Below, one piece after another: positions 24,561 through 36,316 of a stretch of 64,000 nt of DNA; positions within the stretch are counted from its first letter, which is position 1; every line of letters starts with the position of its first letter. Both the position numbers and the translations under genes were made by a program. Source of the stretch: Dryococelus australis (lineage: Eukaryota; Arthropoda; Insecta; Phasmatodea; Phasmatidae); contig CM057000.1 of assembly GCA_029891345.1 (NCBI GenBank), positions 128,005,338 through 128,069,337 of the forward strand. Direction: 5' to 3'. Under the pieces are notes generated by a model. That model did no database searches and was not told where the DNA came from. It saw only the letters and a list, made by a program, of their open reading frames with translations.

Positions 24561-24689
24561 TGGGAGAATTGGGAGCATGAGGGAACACAGACATGCCAGG
24601 AGGGCTTCAGGCGATAGCCATCAGAGGATCGGAACTTTTCATTGTTCGACAGGCACAAACTGAATCAACGGTGTCTCTTTCTGACTAAA

Positions 24690-25099
24690 GGCTGTCCGCG
24701 ATAAAGTGAGCACTTTTGAAACAAGAAAAGTCACTGCCCCTGCCTGAGTATATTTTAACGGGCTCACTGAGTGACACGCGCCCAGTAAAGTTAATAACGA
24801 TGAATGACAAGTTGTTCCATACAATAACGTCGAATAAAAAGTATTAGGTAACCATTTGTAATAAATAAATTTCAATTTCTTTCGCTTTCTGTTTTTTAAT
24901 GCGTCGAAGTGTAAAAATGAGAAGATTTGTTAAATATTTACTTTTCTAATAATTTCACAGTTTCACTTGACCGACGCATGCTTAAAGTGAAGAGGCCCAC
25001 GGCGATGTTAATTTTACGTAAGACGGAAGAATACACAACGTGCATACAAGTAAATCTCAAGCAGGGCTTCCGAAAGTGCTCACTTTACAGCGAACAGCC
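24690..25099. mobile_element. TIR MITE M2, subfamily II
   Basis: Ends GGCTGTCCGCGATAAAGTG and, inverted, GGCTGTTCGCTGTAAAGTG. The interior, shared with M3 and M4, includes CCCAGTAAAGTT and GCATCGAAGTGTAAAAATGA-type blocks. About 410 bp. Confidence 0.8.
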
Positions 25100-27696
25100 T
25101 TTAGCTTGGATTCCTGGCTGGAGCCGCGTCTTCGTGGCAGCAGAAAAATCAATGTTCTCCCGCAAATGTCTGTAGACATTTTCAGTCTACTACGACGTAT
25201 AGTAAAAGCTGTTTACTACGAATACGCATCTATAGCCCGGAAAGCAAGATAGTCATCCAGACACGATGGCGAAAGCCTGCAATCTTCTAGTGTCTCTTTC
25301 TACCATCCAGAGACATGGTTGCAGCATCACTATGGACTCATCTTTCTACTCGCGCCATTGCGATGAGACTTGGAGAATAAGCCCTGCGATCTCGACGTCC
25401 CTCAAACTGTCTTCCATTATCACCCCGACAACGGCTACTTTCTTTGCAGTTTTGGCATAATAGGCTGGTATTCAATGGGGGTGTATCTTCTTTAGTGACT
25501 AATGCGTGATTTGTCTGGTCGTGGATGAGAAACTGGCACTGGCCAACATGGACATCTATCTGGACTTCATTTTTCAGTGACATGCCTCCTGAACTCGTAG
25601 CGTCATGGCGAGGAGAACAATCTAATATGATTAACGATTCGTCTTGATGATAAACAAGGAACATCGATAGCACTGTGCCAAGGTAAGGATGCTTTGCGGG
25701 CACATGTGCTCTCGTCACGTTACGGCCTTGACAGAGGCTGTTTTCCATCATAATAATTGCCGTTCACATTCAGCACGAGTTTCCCAGGACGGTTTTTATG
25801 CTGTCGACACACTTCCAACGCCAAAACTCTCTTCAAATTTGTCGGCTGTAGAATACGTGTGAACCAGCTGGGATGGAAGTTTCAGCTACCACAAATTCTG
25901 CAATATCTGGAGCAGCAGTTGTAAAAATTGGCGAATGATCTTTCACAGGATAGCATTAGACGTCTCTACTACAAGTCCGGTCGTATCACCGCATTAATAG
26001 TGTACTAAAATTATTTCAACTGCACACTTTTTTCCGGAAGCGCATTACACAAGTTGTATTTTGATTATACTTTCATGACATCGTTTCAATTGGCTATTTT
26101 GAGTTTATTCCCTGTACTACATACATCACTAGGTGCAGTAATTTTTATGCTAGTGAGTGTAACACTTTATGTACAAAACTTTAGACATATATATATATAT
26201 TGACTTACAAATATGATAAATGCTAATATGATTCATCTGTATGTGATCTATACATCAGTAATGTCTTTCTTCAGTTAAGTAGCATACTTATGCTAACTTA
26301 CAAAAAATCATAATAATCGAATCCCAAAAATCAAATTTTTACGGAAAATCATTTTGTAGAGTTTACTATAATTTATGATTCCAATTGAATAGGTATGTAT
26401 ATAATGTCTTTAGAGGATAATACGCATATATATTTACAGTCTATCCTCTATTATAAAGCATATAAAATTTGTAACATTTATGTTGGATTATTTGGTATTT
26501 TAAGCGGATATGTCATCAATAATATGCATTCATTGGCAATATTTACACGAATTTATGATTTAAGTTTTAGTTTGGCATTTCTTATTCTTCTGGATATTGA
26601 CGAAAATATATTTCGTGATAGTGTCATTATATAACTTCAACGAGAGTAAGTTTTATAAAAGCTTTAAGATACTATCCTCTTAAAGCGGTCGATTTAGATT
26701 AAACATTTTTGAAGTGGCATCGGTTTATAGAATCGGATACAGCAGAAGCACAAGAAATGTGCTTTTTTTTGCTAATACCACGTAAGCGATATATTATACA
26801 CAATCTTTATAATTACCCCCGAAATGTATTTAACGATGAAGCCTTTAACGGAGAAAAAATTATGTACTGTGTTTGCACAAATTAGCCAAATCAGCTCTTT
26901 AATTTTTTTTTAATTATAAATTTACTTACAGTCACAATAACTTTTAGAATGAAATTGAAAATAGTTTTGCTTAACAGCGATATTACACTTTTTTTTTTCA
27001 TATTCAAACAATTGTTTTGATATTTAGTATACTTGTTATAAAATATATGTATTAAAATTTGTTACTTGTTATCTAAATCATTATATTTTGGCTACTCATT
27101 ATCGATAAAAAAATTCTAATGTTTTGGCTTCTCCTATTAGAATAATTTAAAATGTAATAAAATAAACATTAATTCTAAACATTTTGTTTGGCTTAAAATA
27201 TTCCGTTATTTTTATAGTCGCTTGTTAATATGACAGAAATTTCACGCGCTGCACCAGTGACTCGCATCACACTTGATCTAATATCTCACAGACGATCACA
27301 CTACATTTACATAAACGTAGCATCGAGAAATCGTAACGAGAACTTGAGCTCATGAAATGATACCCCGAATATACTCGCTCATTAATGCCATGCTACGGAA
27401 TAGATTTAATGTTAACTGACGGTGGAAACATTCAGAAACCCGCATCAATGCGAACTTAGAATTTCTAAATGAATTGCTGTTGGATGCTGCTGATATAAAA
27501 GAGTCTTGTACTTGTTTGCTGTATGTAGAGCTGGTCAAATAAAACGGTTACGTGATCTCTTGACTTGATATTTTATTACAAATTTTCAGACCAAAATTAA
27601 TTTTCGGTTGCAGCAGTTCAAATGAAACATAGCATTGCAAAAAAAAAAAAAAAAAAAAAAACTGTTCGGGGTCGATGTATTTTGTTCCGCTAGCAC
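25100..27696. other. Unassigned; one 137-residue frame
   Basis: The minus-strand frame 25338-25751 (137 residues) is one of the longer ones in the window. It has no motif I can name, and neighbouring sequence (25755-25980) reads as an interrupted continuation of unknown coding-like DNA. The rest (26000-27696) is strongly AT-rich, with a poly(A) run at about 27637-27660. Confidence 0.3.
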
Positions 27697-28557
27697 ACAG
27701 TAAAAAAATTTCCCTTAATTTTTACGGAAAAGTGCTGGTAAAAATTTATCCAGAGGTGTCCGTAAACTCTCCTTAAATAACGGACACATTGATTTTCAAA
27801 AACGGATTTTCTGTAAATTTTGCGGAACCTTTCCGTTATTTCACAATTAGTTTTATGTACTTCCAATTTAAAATCAATAGGTAATGAAAAATTCTTTAAT
27901 TTATGTTACATGGGTGAAAAAAAAAATTTAAAAGTTAAAATATTTAATACTTAATCAATATTTGAACCCGAGTCAAGAAGTCCACGACTCCAACCACAAT
28001 TTTTTTTTCTCGTTTTCTTTCATTTGACGTTGTTGTGCCATTTAGCGTGGACACTGGAGTCTCTCCAGTGTGACAAACTAAGTGAAGGTCTGCCGCATCG
28101 GAGGCGCTGGGGTGCTAACCCGTGACCCTCCGACTACAGGTCGGCCACCCTACCCCTGAGCTATGAGAGCAGGACTCGGCTCAAGCCCAACTCTCGCACA
28201 ATATCAGCGGTATAACTTGTGTATTTCTACTGCTGTCACAGAAGCATTTTTTCAGTTTCTGTTAAAGTTGGTGTATTTAAGTGTTGCTAAATGTTACAGA
28301 CGCCTGAAGCTAATTTTTAATGTTTGAAGCGTGAATAACCTTACCTGCCGCAGAAACGATAATTTTCTGGCTACGGTGGCGAAAAAAAACTTCGTGTGGG
28401 TTCGGCATTGTTTGTCCCAGAAACCCTAAGCTATAGCAAATAAGGCAACCTTCCGTGTTTTGTATTTACGGAGTTAGTACCATTTCTCATCATTACGGAT
28501 TACGTTTCCGTACATTCGCTCTACATTTCCGTGAACATACGGGAATTTTGCACAGTG
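27697..28557. mobile_element. TIR element (ACAGT...TTTCCC...ACGGA ends)
   Basis: Left end ACAGTAAAAAAATTTCCCTT followed by TTTTTACGGA. The right end read inverted is ACTGTGCAAAATTCCCGTAT followed by GTTCACGGA. The interior has several ACGGA/TCCGT motifs. It encloses a SINE3 copy (28004-28185). No transposase is present. Confidence 0.5.
28004..28185 (-). mobile_element. SINE3 copy a
   Basis: On the minus strand a tRNA-like head (A box CATAGCTCAGGGGTAGGG, B-box region GGGTCACGGGTTAGCACCCC) is followed by a short body and an A-rich tail (the T run at 28000-28008). It shares head and body with copies at 44957 and 47875. Confidence 0.7.
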
Positions 28558-28991
28558 TACGCGAACTCTGGTTGATTAAATTGCTCTCGTTTCCTGAGTC
28601 GCAAGCGCGTGTGCGTGTTCCAGTTCACCGCGCTGCTATTCGTCACGACACCAGGCGGTATTCCAAGCTACGGCGCCCTCACCTGGGTGTGAAATGCACC
28701 ATCACAGTTGGAATTCCCTAACATAGTTCAGCGCCTTCTGCTTGGCTGAAACTGCCGAGCTTTAGCTGCAGTTCTGTGGTTCGCCCTCTACCACTGCCAG
28801 CCACCCCGGAAATTCATTTTTCCATTTGATTTTTCTGTACCGATTTAGAATGTCCTTGTACAGCGGTACGGTTTTTTTATTTTTTTAAATTTTTTAAATA
28901 ATTATGAAAGCATTTGAGTAAATATTATTGGCTGTAAATTTTTGTTTCCCAGTAAACTCCCATAACTATGGAAGTTAATTAGGCCTATACA

Positions 28992-29285
28992 TAGGAACAG
29001 GTGTTTTCCACGAAAATTTTTACCGACATGCTACACTTCTATATCCTACGTCCACGACCACAACTTCCTATGGTTATTGGCCGCACGTGTACGTGAGAAG
29101 ACATGTTCCTATTTGACTGGGCCAATCGTAATAAAGTACTCCGATACTGAACTTCCACGATTCACAGGCAGACACTTGAGACACGTGACAATTAAAAATC
29201 ATCCAACCACGAGAGTGCATACGAATAAACGTGTTTTGTAGTACAACTGATCTTGCAAGCTTTTCGCGAATAACACCTGTCCCGA
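28992..29285. mobile_element. hAT-type MITE with 8-bp duplication
   Basis: Inverted ends TAGGAACAGGTGTTTTCC and TCGGGACAGGTGTTATTC, flanked by CCTATACA (28984-28991) and CCTATAGA (29286-29293), a 7-of-8 target duplication. An 8-bp duplication with a TAGGG-like end fits the hAT superfamily. Its right two-thirds match 55530-55715. Non-coding, 294 bp. Confidence 0.7.
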
Positions 29286-29293
29286 CCTATAGA

Positions 29294-30317
29294 TAGCATA
29301 GAAAATTTACCATACATCAAACTGCAAATACGGGAATGTTGAGCATTGCTGCTATAGAGATTTGGGAACTAGAATTCACGTTCTACTGTTTTACTAAGTT
29401 AATGTAGGGAGGTTATCATGGATGTGTGAAAAAAAAATTACCTTCCGTGTTTTTTCACTATGTTTATACACTGATATGGTAAACTGGTGAACTATTTTGA
29501 GTGTGTCGGTTATAACTTACTAAATTTTGCATTATTTCTTCAATTTACAATAGCATTGCCTTTCACAGCAATATCCTTACAGTTTTAAATAGCTTTGAGG
29601 CTAACTGTTATCCACAATTTCATCGTCTTGTCATAGAAGAAACCCTAGCCTTTCTGAGTTACTGAATCTTATTGGTTGAGGATTTGTGTGAAACATGCTA
29701 TTTGGATTTTCTCTACTTTTTATTTTGCCAATCGTAACTGGGTTTCATCACTTTACATAATTGTCTACATTATTCTGGTATTTGTTAATTTAAGTATGTA
29801 CTAATCCATGCATAAATATGACAATAAACAAAACTATTGCGTGAATTATTTACAGAGCATTTAAAGTGCAAACGAAACTACTGATACCAATTATACGACA
29901 AATCATACAATCAAAATAATAAAAAACAACAAAATTAGCACATTAAATTTTCCATAAATTTTAATTGTAGGTTGCCAAGACTAGTTTCCAATATATATTC
30001 TACCAATAAATACTTACAACGATGAAATAAAATATTATACCATTACATTTGTATATAACGTTTGTGTATATTTTCAAAACTATCAAGTAGTTTACGTAAA
30101 TCACCTTATGATAAAAACTTACTTAATGACGGAAATTTCCAGCGCATCAAAAGTTGATTAAACTCATTCGGAAGCTTCATATTCTCATTCAGATTTGAGA
30201 CTGAGAAGTCATTACGTTGTTCTCTGAAATACGTTTTGCACGGTTGTAATAATGTGTTCCACGCAGATGTTTTATTCTGGCCCTCATATTTAACTATGAT
30301 ACCAAATTAACGGAAAT
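29294..30317. other. AT-rich DNA, nothing recognised
   Basis: No coding homology or repeat relation seen. Confidence 0.35.
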
Positions 30318-31785
30318 GTATTGAGGAACACCTAGTCAGCATTGTTCAGTCCAAATGGGCTTTACTATAAACATTGTTCGTGTATATTGGGCATTCGGAT
30401 CATAAGTGGAAGGGAGCCATTCTCCTGCACCAGTCTGCAGCCATTTGACCAATAGTCTTATCGCATGTCGCCTGGATACCCGACGAATGCCTTTAGCTGT
30501 GTAATTCCATTGCGCTTGTATCACGCAGTGTATCTGTAATACCTGGAAGACGACAGCAACCACCAATTGAACAGTAAGGTGACTTTAAAATTGACCGTAT
30601 ATTGGGACTCCGAGAAGGTGGCTGGATATTTGGCAAAACTGTCACTCACATGGCGCGTGACGAGTCAGTGGTCCACATGTGGTGGAGAAAATGGGTAACA
30701 GAGGATTCCCACAGCTGCCTGGCCCCACCAGTGCCCCTTCACTACATTGAAGAGCGCCTTGACAGAAAGACTGTTCGGGCCTCCCTGACTGATACAACAA
30801 CAAGCGCACGTGTAATCAGATCCACTGTGGCGCCCATATGTATGCACGAACAATAAACAATCGATTATTTTAGGTAGATTAATGTTCTAGTGTTCCTCTG
30901 GCACACTAAACCTAAACCTGTTCATCGTATAGAATGTCCCTTGTGGTGTCGGGAGAGACTGTGTTATAGATACGGATAGGAAAATTTCGCGAGTTCAACG
31001 ACCTGTAGGCTAGACTCCTCGGTCCTCTGCATACTGGAGCCTCAGCTGTGTGTTCATTGGCTGTCGCCCTACACCTGGCAGTTATGGGATTCGCAAGGTG
31101 TTTCCTTGCAAGTCTGCTGTTGACTCAGTGGCGTGCACGGTGGGTCTTATAAAATGGTATCCAATTGCGAAGGTGATTTCACTATAAATGTATTTGACGT
31201 CTATCTTGTCCCGAAATGAATTCGCGAAATTTCCCTATCCCTAATTATAGAGGCGAATGTGAAGAACAGTAGTGTCCAGTGATGAGATTCGTTTCTGTTG
31301 TGGACAAAGAGATGGCCGTGTTCGCGTTCGTATGTATGGGCTCTAGCGAAAAAGTCCTTGGTTTATTCGCATTCGGCATACCGGACTCCCACCTGGGATT
31401 ACGCCATTCGAGCTGTAAGCTACACATCCCGATCCCCTCTGGTATTCATTCAGGGGGAGTATATTGAGTGCGTCGTATATCCGCGACCTTTGTCAAACCT
31501 GCCCTTCGACCATAACTCGGCACACTGCGGAGACCAATCTTCCAGCACGATGACGCACGTCCCTATGCCGCTACGGCAACACATAGAGCCTACACAGTAT
31601 GTGCACGATACCCTGGGACATGGGACGACGTCTCATATCCAGCCCAGCCTCGGCAATGACCATTACCAACTACTTCAATAAGTACAGCGAGTATGTCATG
31701 CCATACCTCAGAGAGACATTCAGCATTTGAACGACACGTTGCTGCATGTGGTACAGTCACGGGTAGCTACACTCCTTATCAAGGT
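30318..31785 (+). pseudogene. Tc1-like transposase remnant, copy B, split
   Basis: 30318-30600 is a leader matching copy A. About 30600-30850 is the N-terminal HTH part (GLREGGW). About 31270-31785 is the catalytic part: an SDEIRF block with the first aspartate, then a damaged second block (FDHNSAHC in place of a DNARPH-type motif), then IEPTQYVHD, matching the IEH-WD block with the third acidic residue. A hAT-type MITE sits between the halves. Stops and shifts make it inactive. Tc1/mariner transposases act in the nucleus on terminal repeats and insert at TA. Neither end of the element could be placed. Confidence 0.75.
30971..31243. mobile_element. hAT-type MITE inside Tc1 copy B
   Basis: Inverted ends TACGGATAGGAAAATTTCGC and TAGGGATAGGGAAATTTCGC, flanked by GTTATAGA (30963-30970) and ATTATAGA (31244-31251), a 7-of-8 duplication. 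273 bp, non-coding. It explains the gap between the two halves of the transposase. Confidence 0.8.
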
Positions 31786-31934
31786 GCCTGATGTATGTGT
31801 TTTAAATTTAATATTCCGGATGTCCCGTGGACTTGATGTTTTGATCAGTTTCACATACCACCTTCTTGTGTACCACCTTTGGGGCAGATACGGATATTCA
31901 TACGGGGTGTACTTAAATGCATTTTCACTAGTGT

Positions 31935-32070
31935 ATTTCACTGTTAAAATAATGGGAAAATTGTCTGACAAGTGTAAGGTAATATTCGCAAGATTGTGGG
32001 GGAAACATAGTTTTCTTTACAGGTAAAGTAAAATTACCGCACTCTGGAGTAAAATTCACGTACATGGTAA
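31935..32070 (+). repeat. Repeat R7, copy b
   Basis: Direct match to 19890-20045 (GTAAGGTAATATTCGCAAG, CTCTGGAGTAAAATTCACG). It starts about 150 bp after the recognisable end of Tc1 copy B. Confidence 0.6.
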
Positions 32071-32099
32071 AAGTAGTATTATGGGGACTTGGGGACAAG

Positions 32100-32400
32100 G
32101 GCATGGGCATCGGAGCCGGAGCTACCCGGCCGCCATATTTTTCCCTTTTTTCCCTCGAAATTTCCCTTTTCCCCTCAATATGGACCAGAACACCCTAAAA
32201 ATTTCCCTTTTATTTAAAAATTTCCCTTTGTTCTTTAAAAAAATATAAGCCCTCAAATACGGGGCAAGCCTTTTTCACTTAAAAATTTCCCTTATTTCTT
32301 TAAAAGATAGAAGCCCTCAAATACGGCGCAAGCCCTCAAATACGGTAGAAGCTCCCCTCATTCAAAAACAAGCCCCTGAAATCCAATTTTCGTCAATTAA
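32100..32400. repeat. Interspersed short repeats
   Basis: AAAAATTTCCCTTT-type motifs recur about five times, and AGCCCTCAAATACGG three times (about 32250, 32310 and 32330). A local, irregular low-complexity array, otherwise unexplained. Confidence 0.55.
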
Positions 32401-32814
32401 ATTAATTTGGGAGGCTTCCTTTGGACCTACAGAGCAGTGGCGGCCATATTGGTTTTTATATGCATACTTATGTCCTACCTTTGTGCGACAACCCGATTAT
32501 GCCACCTGATATAGGCCTGTAGCGAATGGTGACATTGACCAGTCCTGCAAAGTACTTGAATTTATTTATTATTTTTTATTCTTATATATAAAGCGGGAAA
32601 GGTTTTTTGAAATAAAACACAGCATATCTTTTCCACATAAAATGTATTGTATACGTAATAAAATACACAAGTTTATTAATCTTCTTCGACGTTCACCGCT
32701 CGATATCCACCTCGACGACCCAGGAATTGTAGCGGGCAGGGAAACCCCACCACTTGAAGCTGGCGATGCTCGAAGACGAGTATACAGTTACGGTGTGTGA
32801 TCAGTCAGCTGTGC

Positions 32815-33990
32815 TCATGACAGTATTTTGACTGTACTGTCTCGGCAATTATAAGATTCAAGCCGGTCGTGAAGTATCAGGCAAAATGTGTACGTGTTGG
32901 TAGGAATATTTCCATGTGTAGTGAATTCGATGCTGCAATCGATCACAGTGGAGGTAATATGCTCGTCCTGTTTACTCAAGTCGAATACCATGAGCGGTGT
33001 CAAACTCTTGAATGTATCAGGGCTCAACATCGGGGATTGGGTGCCCCCATAATATGCAGTTTGGAATTAAGCATACATCTGATATGCCAGCAGGCACTGG
33101 CCATTTAAAAAGTTCGTGTTCATGTCTATGTAGGGTAGCTTTCACTATTCAAAAATATTTTGACATTTTCTATTTGGCATGTGTTAAAATGTGAATGGCT
33201 CACTCTTACCTTGTGCTGTCTTCCAGTCTGTAGCCCAAATATGATGTACCTCGATTTCTCAGACGCAAAGCTGGTCTTTACCATCCAGTTAATGTGCTGG
33301 CTTGCTGGCAATCCCGGATATGTCTCCAGATTCCACGACCTGAGAGCTACATCGATGTTTTTACCATCTTCCACATTCTGCAACATGTGTAGGCATTCTG
33401 CAGTTCTCAACTGCACATGCTGCAGTATCCTTTCGATAGACTGTATGTTTAGGTCCACTGCTTCCAGGTTTTCTCCTGTACCCACTATGGTATTCAAATG
33501 TGTATTGGTGAGCATTATCACCAACGCCTGCTTCGAATTGAAGATAATTAGTTTGTTATCTTCGGCAAATCCCAATAGCTTGGAGAGCAGAACACATACT
33601 TCGAACCTTCCTCCCCACCCTGCCATCCTGGCTGCAGGCAGCTCATTCGGTGTTAGCGAAAGGTAATTTTTGATCGTTGAGGTTATGCCCACATCTTGCT
33701 ACTAGTCCAACTCGGCACCATTAAGAAAGTAGGTGATGCTATCGATCAGGTGTAGAATTCCATTGTTAATTATTTTCTTCGATGCTGGATTGGTCCCATC
33801 TTATTTCTTCAGAGTCCCCCCGATTCGCAGGAAAGACTGACAAGGAAGAGTGCAGATATCTTGGTGTTGGACTGCGATCCGAACCTCCGATGGAAGTGTG
33901 TATGGACCGATCAGGAACGGCTGGTATGCATGAAGTTCCACCTTCCTTATACTGTCTTCAAAAATGCTCTCTTCACGACGACCGAAATCT
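32815..33990 (-). pseudogene. Polinton/Maverick major capsid-like remnant
   Basis: Minus-strand remnant with homology in successive frames. The N-terminal part is near 33780-33990, the main 188-residue frame is 33692-33126 and the C-terminal part is 33030-32815. It resembles the double-jelly-roll major capsid protein encoded by Polinton (Maverick) elements in many animal genomes; recognition rests on the overall pattern of conserved blocks such as GITSTIKNYLSL and CLILHDR. At least two frame breaks and internal stops separate the pieces, so it is not functional. It lies directly downstream of the minor-capsid remnant on the same strand. No Polinton polymerase, integrase, protease or packaging ATPase is seen nearby, and no terminal repeats. 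Confident as to family, less so as to the exact start. Confidence 0.65.
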
Positions 33991-34556
33991 AAATGATGCT
34001 TTGCGGTGCCACGACCAGTTTATAACCTGGAGTGACCATAGGCGAAAATTCGTGCAGTGTATTGTTCGGCCTGCCGTTGAGGTATGTGCCACTTGCCAAA
34101 TTACAGGTTATTTGTATCACATTGACTGGGAAAACATCTTCAGGCTGCGACGACACGTGTGTTTTATCAGCTTCGTAGATACATGGCTCTAACCCCAGCA
34201 TCGGTCCAATGGTATCCGTTTTCGTAAAGTCGATATCTTCGTTATATCTGATAACACTCTTCAGAGTATTGGGATTCTCACGAAGTTCGAATTCAGTGTC
34301 GGGGAGCAGCGAATTTTCAGTGTACCTTGCAATATAGTCTATTTCATAAGAGCCAATGGACAGCGAAAATTCATGGGAAACATTACCACTTTTTACGAGG
34401 TACAGCTTGCAGTTTTTTTCATAAATGTTCCGTATCGCATTGTAAGTTTTATAATCGAAAAGGCCTATGCTCCATTCCCCCTCCAGGTCGAGTGGCGGAA
34501 AATGATACCGCACGCTGCTCGGAGCTACGACCAGTCGAGGTAAGCGTTATAGACAT
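33989..34556 (-). pseudogene. Polinton/Maverick minor capsid-like remnant
   Basis: A 174-residue minus-strand frame (34513-33989). A possible ATG at 34556 lies one frame away, so there is a shift near the start. The blocks resemble the single-jelly-roll minor capsid (penton-like) protein of Polintons: a WSIGLFDYKTYNAI-like segment near the N-terminus and a segment around YLNGRPNNTLHEFSP near the C-terminus. The frame stops before the usual C-terminal part. Adjacent minor and major capsid genes on one strand match Polinton organisation. Confidence 0.6.
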
Positions 34557-35454
34557 GACTGATGGTTTCCTTGCGGTGTATAGCCTTTTTATACAATTAC
34601 TTGTACGAGCGAACCAGGAAGTGAAGGCACAAATGTCCGCAGTTCCACGTGTTAGGCAGCTGCTCCGTTTCGTAATTATAAGTTAGATAACAATTTTTCA
34701 GGGACTTTCGCAATTCGGGTGGAGGAAACAAATTCCCAAAACTCTCATAATAGTCTGCATGTTTACCCTTTTTTATGTACGCTCCAAACTCATCTAGCCT
34801 CCATCAAGGTTGTTTTTGTTCGGCTGTCCTCCCTTAAACGTTCCACTCGCTTTCTTCTTCAACAGCCGTCACATTCAAAAGTTTTTTTTTTTTTTTTTTT
34901 TTTTTTTTCAGCTCTTGTTTCACGGAAGTTTAACACATAGATGAAGTTGTAATAAAACTTTTCCATAGTTTTGAAACGACAAACTTATTCAGAACTACCG
35001 TTACCACCTGGGGTGCATATATGAATCTGTATCTCATGCGAATCAACGATTATAAATGCATAAAATGGCGTGCATGATCATAGCTTTGAATGTCAGCAAG
35101 CATATGTAACATTTCATAACTTTACAACTTCAACTTACAGAGACAAAATTATTTTACCATAAAGAAACTGCCCTTTTCGCCATTGCATGTACATTAATTT
35201 ACCTGCTTCATTCCGGTTATAATATGTATAAGCAAGGACGTTCATATTTTAACTATAGCCCATCCTCTTTTAGGCTTAAATTTTCACGATGGACTTACGC
35301 AATTCTTCCTGAACAATCTCATTTTACGTGCATCATTGCCATTCCTGAATCGTTTAACATCGTCTGTTCTATAGAAATCCTAGAAATATCATACTACATA
35401 CACATTCACTCAGACATGACTTGCTGATTATCTTTCATGCCACAACCCTGTTAG
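34557..35454. other. No recognised gene; poly-T tract
   Basis: A T run of about 30 at 34880-34909. Sequence upstream of the capsid remnant has no identifiable Polinton gene. Confidence 0.35.
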
Positions 35455-35465
35455 AAAGTGTCCTT

Positions 35466-35712
35466 GGGGCCGGGGTGGTTAGACTGCTCGCCTCTCACCC
35501 AGGCTAACCGAGTTACAATCCCCGGCCGGGTCACTACCGGATTTTCGCAAGTTGCAACCATGCCGGAGGATGCCCTTGGTCAGCGGGTTCCCTCGAGGAT
35601 CTGCCGTTTCCCCTGCCCTTGTATTCCGGCGCTGCTCCATTCTCACTTCATTTTCACCCTCATCGTATCTCAAGACTTCGTTGATAAGAGACCCCTAAAT
35701 CTCTCTCGCAAC
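35466..35712 (+). mobile_element. SINE1 copy e with 11-bp duplication
   Basis: AAAGTGTCCTT at 35455-35465 and again at 35713-35723. Full head and body, diverged (GGGGCCGGGGTGG head). Confidence 0.88.
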
Positions 35713-35723
35713 AAAGTGTCCTT

Positions 35724-36316
35724 TTTATGCAAGCTTTTCTCGATGCGTCACTTAGTTCTGCGGGCTCAAGTACTGTGGTACTGGAAGCAACTGCGGCGCT
35801 GAAAATAAATTATGCATATCTCATTCCCCATTTCGGGGAGTGGTGGTTGAGACTGTTGAAGTGCTTAGATTTTAGGAGGAAACATCTTGAAAAAAATAAT
35901 CGTAGTTCTTTAAAAGCTGGTTCCTATAAAACACGCTGCTGTCAAAGCAGACTCTTCTTCAGTGAAGCGTATATTGAATGCTGGCTTCTAGATACTATGG
36001 TAGAAGGAAGCGGCTTCTAAACGCGAGTGCGTCTCATTGGAAGATCAAACGCGGATATATCTAAGGTGCTTTTAACGCCACCGTGTCATACATTCACACA
36101 TCTTGCAATGCGGTGAGTTTATATACGCTCAGAGAGTCTTCTGCGGGATGCTCTACTGATTCACTGACGCCGTTAATAGAAGTGTTGCCGGAAACAAATG
36201 TCCCTGTAGGAAAGGCGATCGTCCGAGATAACTTTTGATTCCGCGTAACGTCTGGCTGTTGAGGTGTATGCAATACTGTGCCCTACATGCTATCACGTTG
36301 TGAACATGTATTTAAA
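35724..36316. other. No recognised gene
   Basis: A head-like stretch GGGGAGTGGTGGTTGAGAC near 35837 recalls SINE1, but no body follows. Nothing else is supported. Confidence 0.3.

Noticed and set aside
33160-33666. 168-residue plus-strand frame
   Set aside because: Exact antisense of the Polinton capsid-like remnant, which has clear homology on the minus strand.
35837-35860. Eighth SINE1 copy
   Set aside because: Only a short head-like stretch; no body or tail follows.
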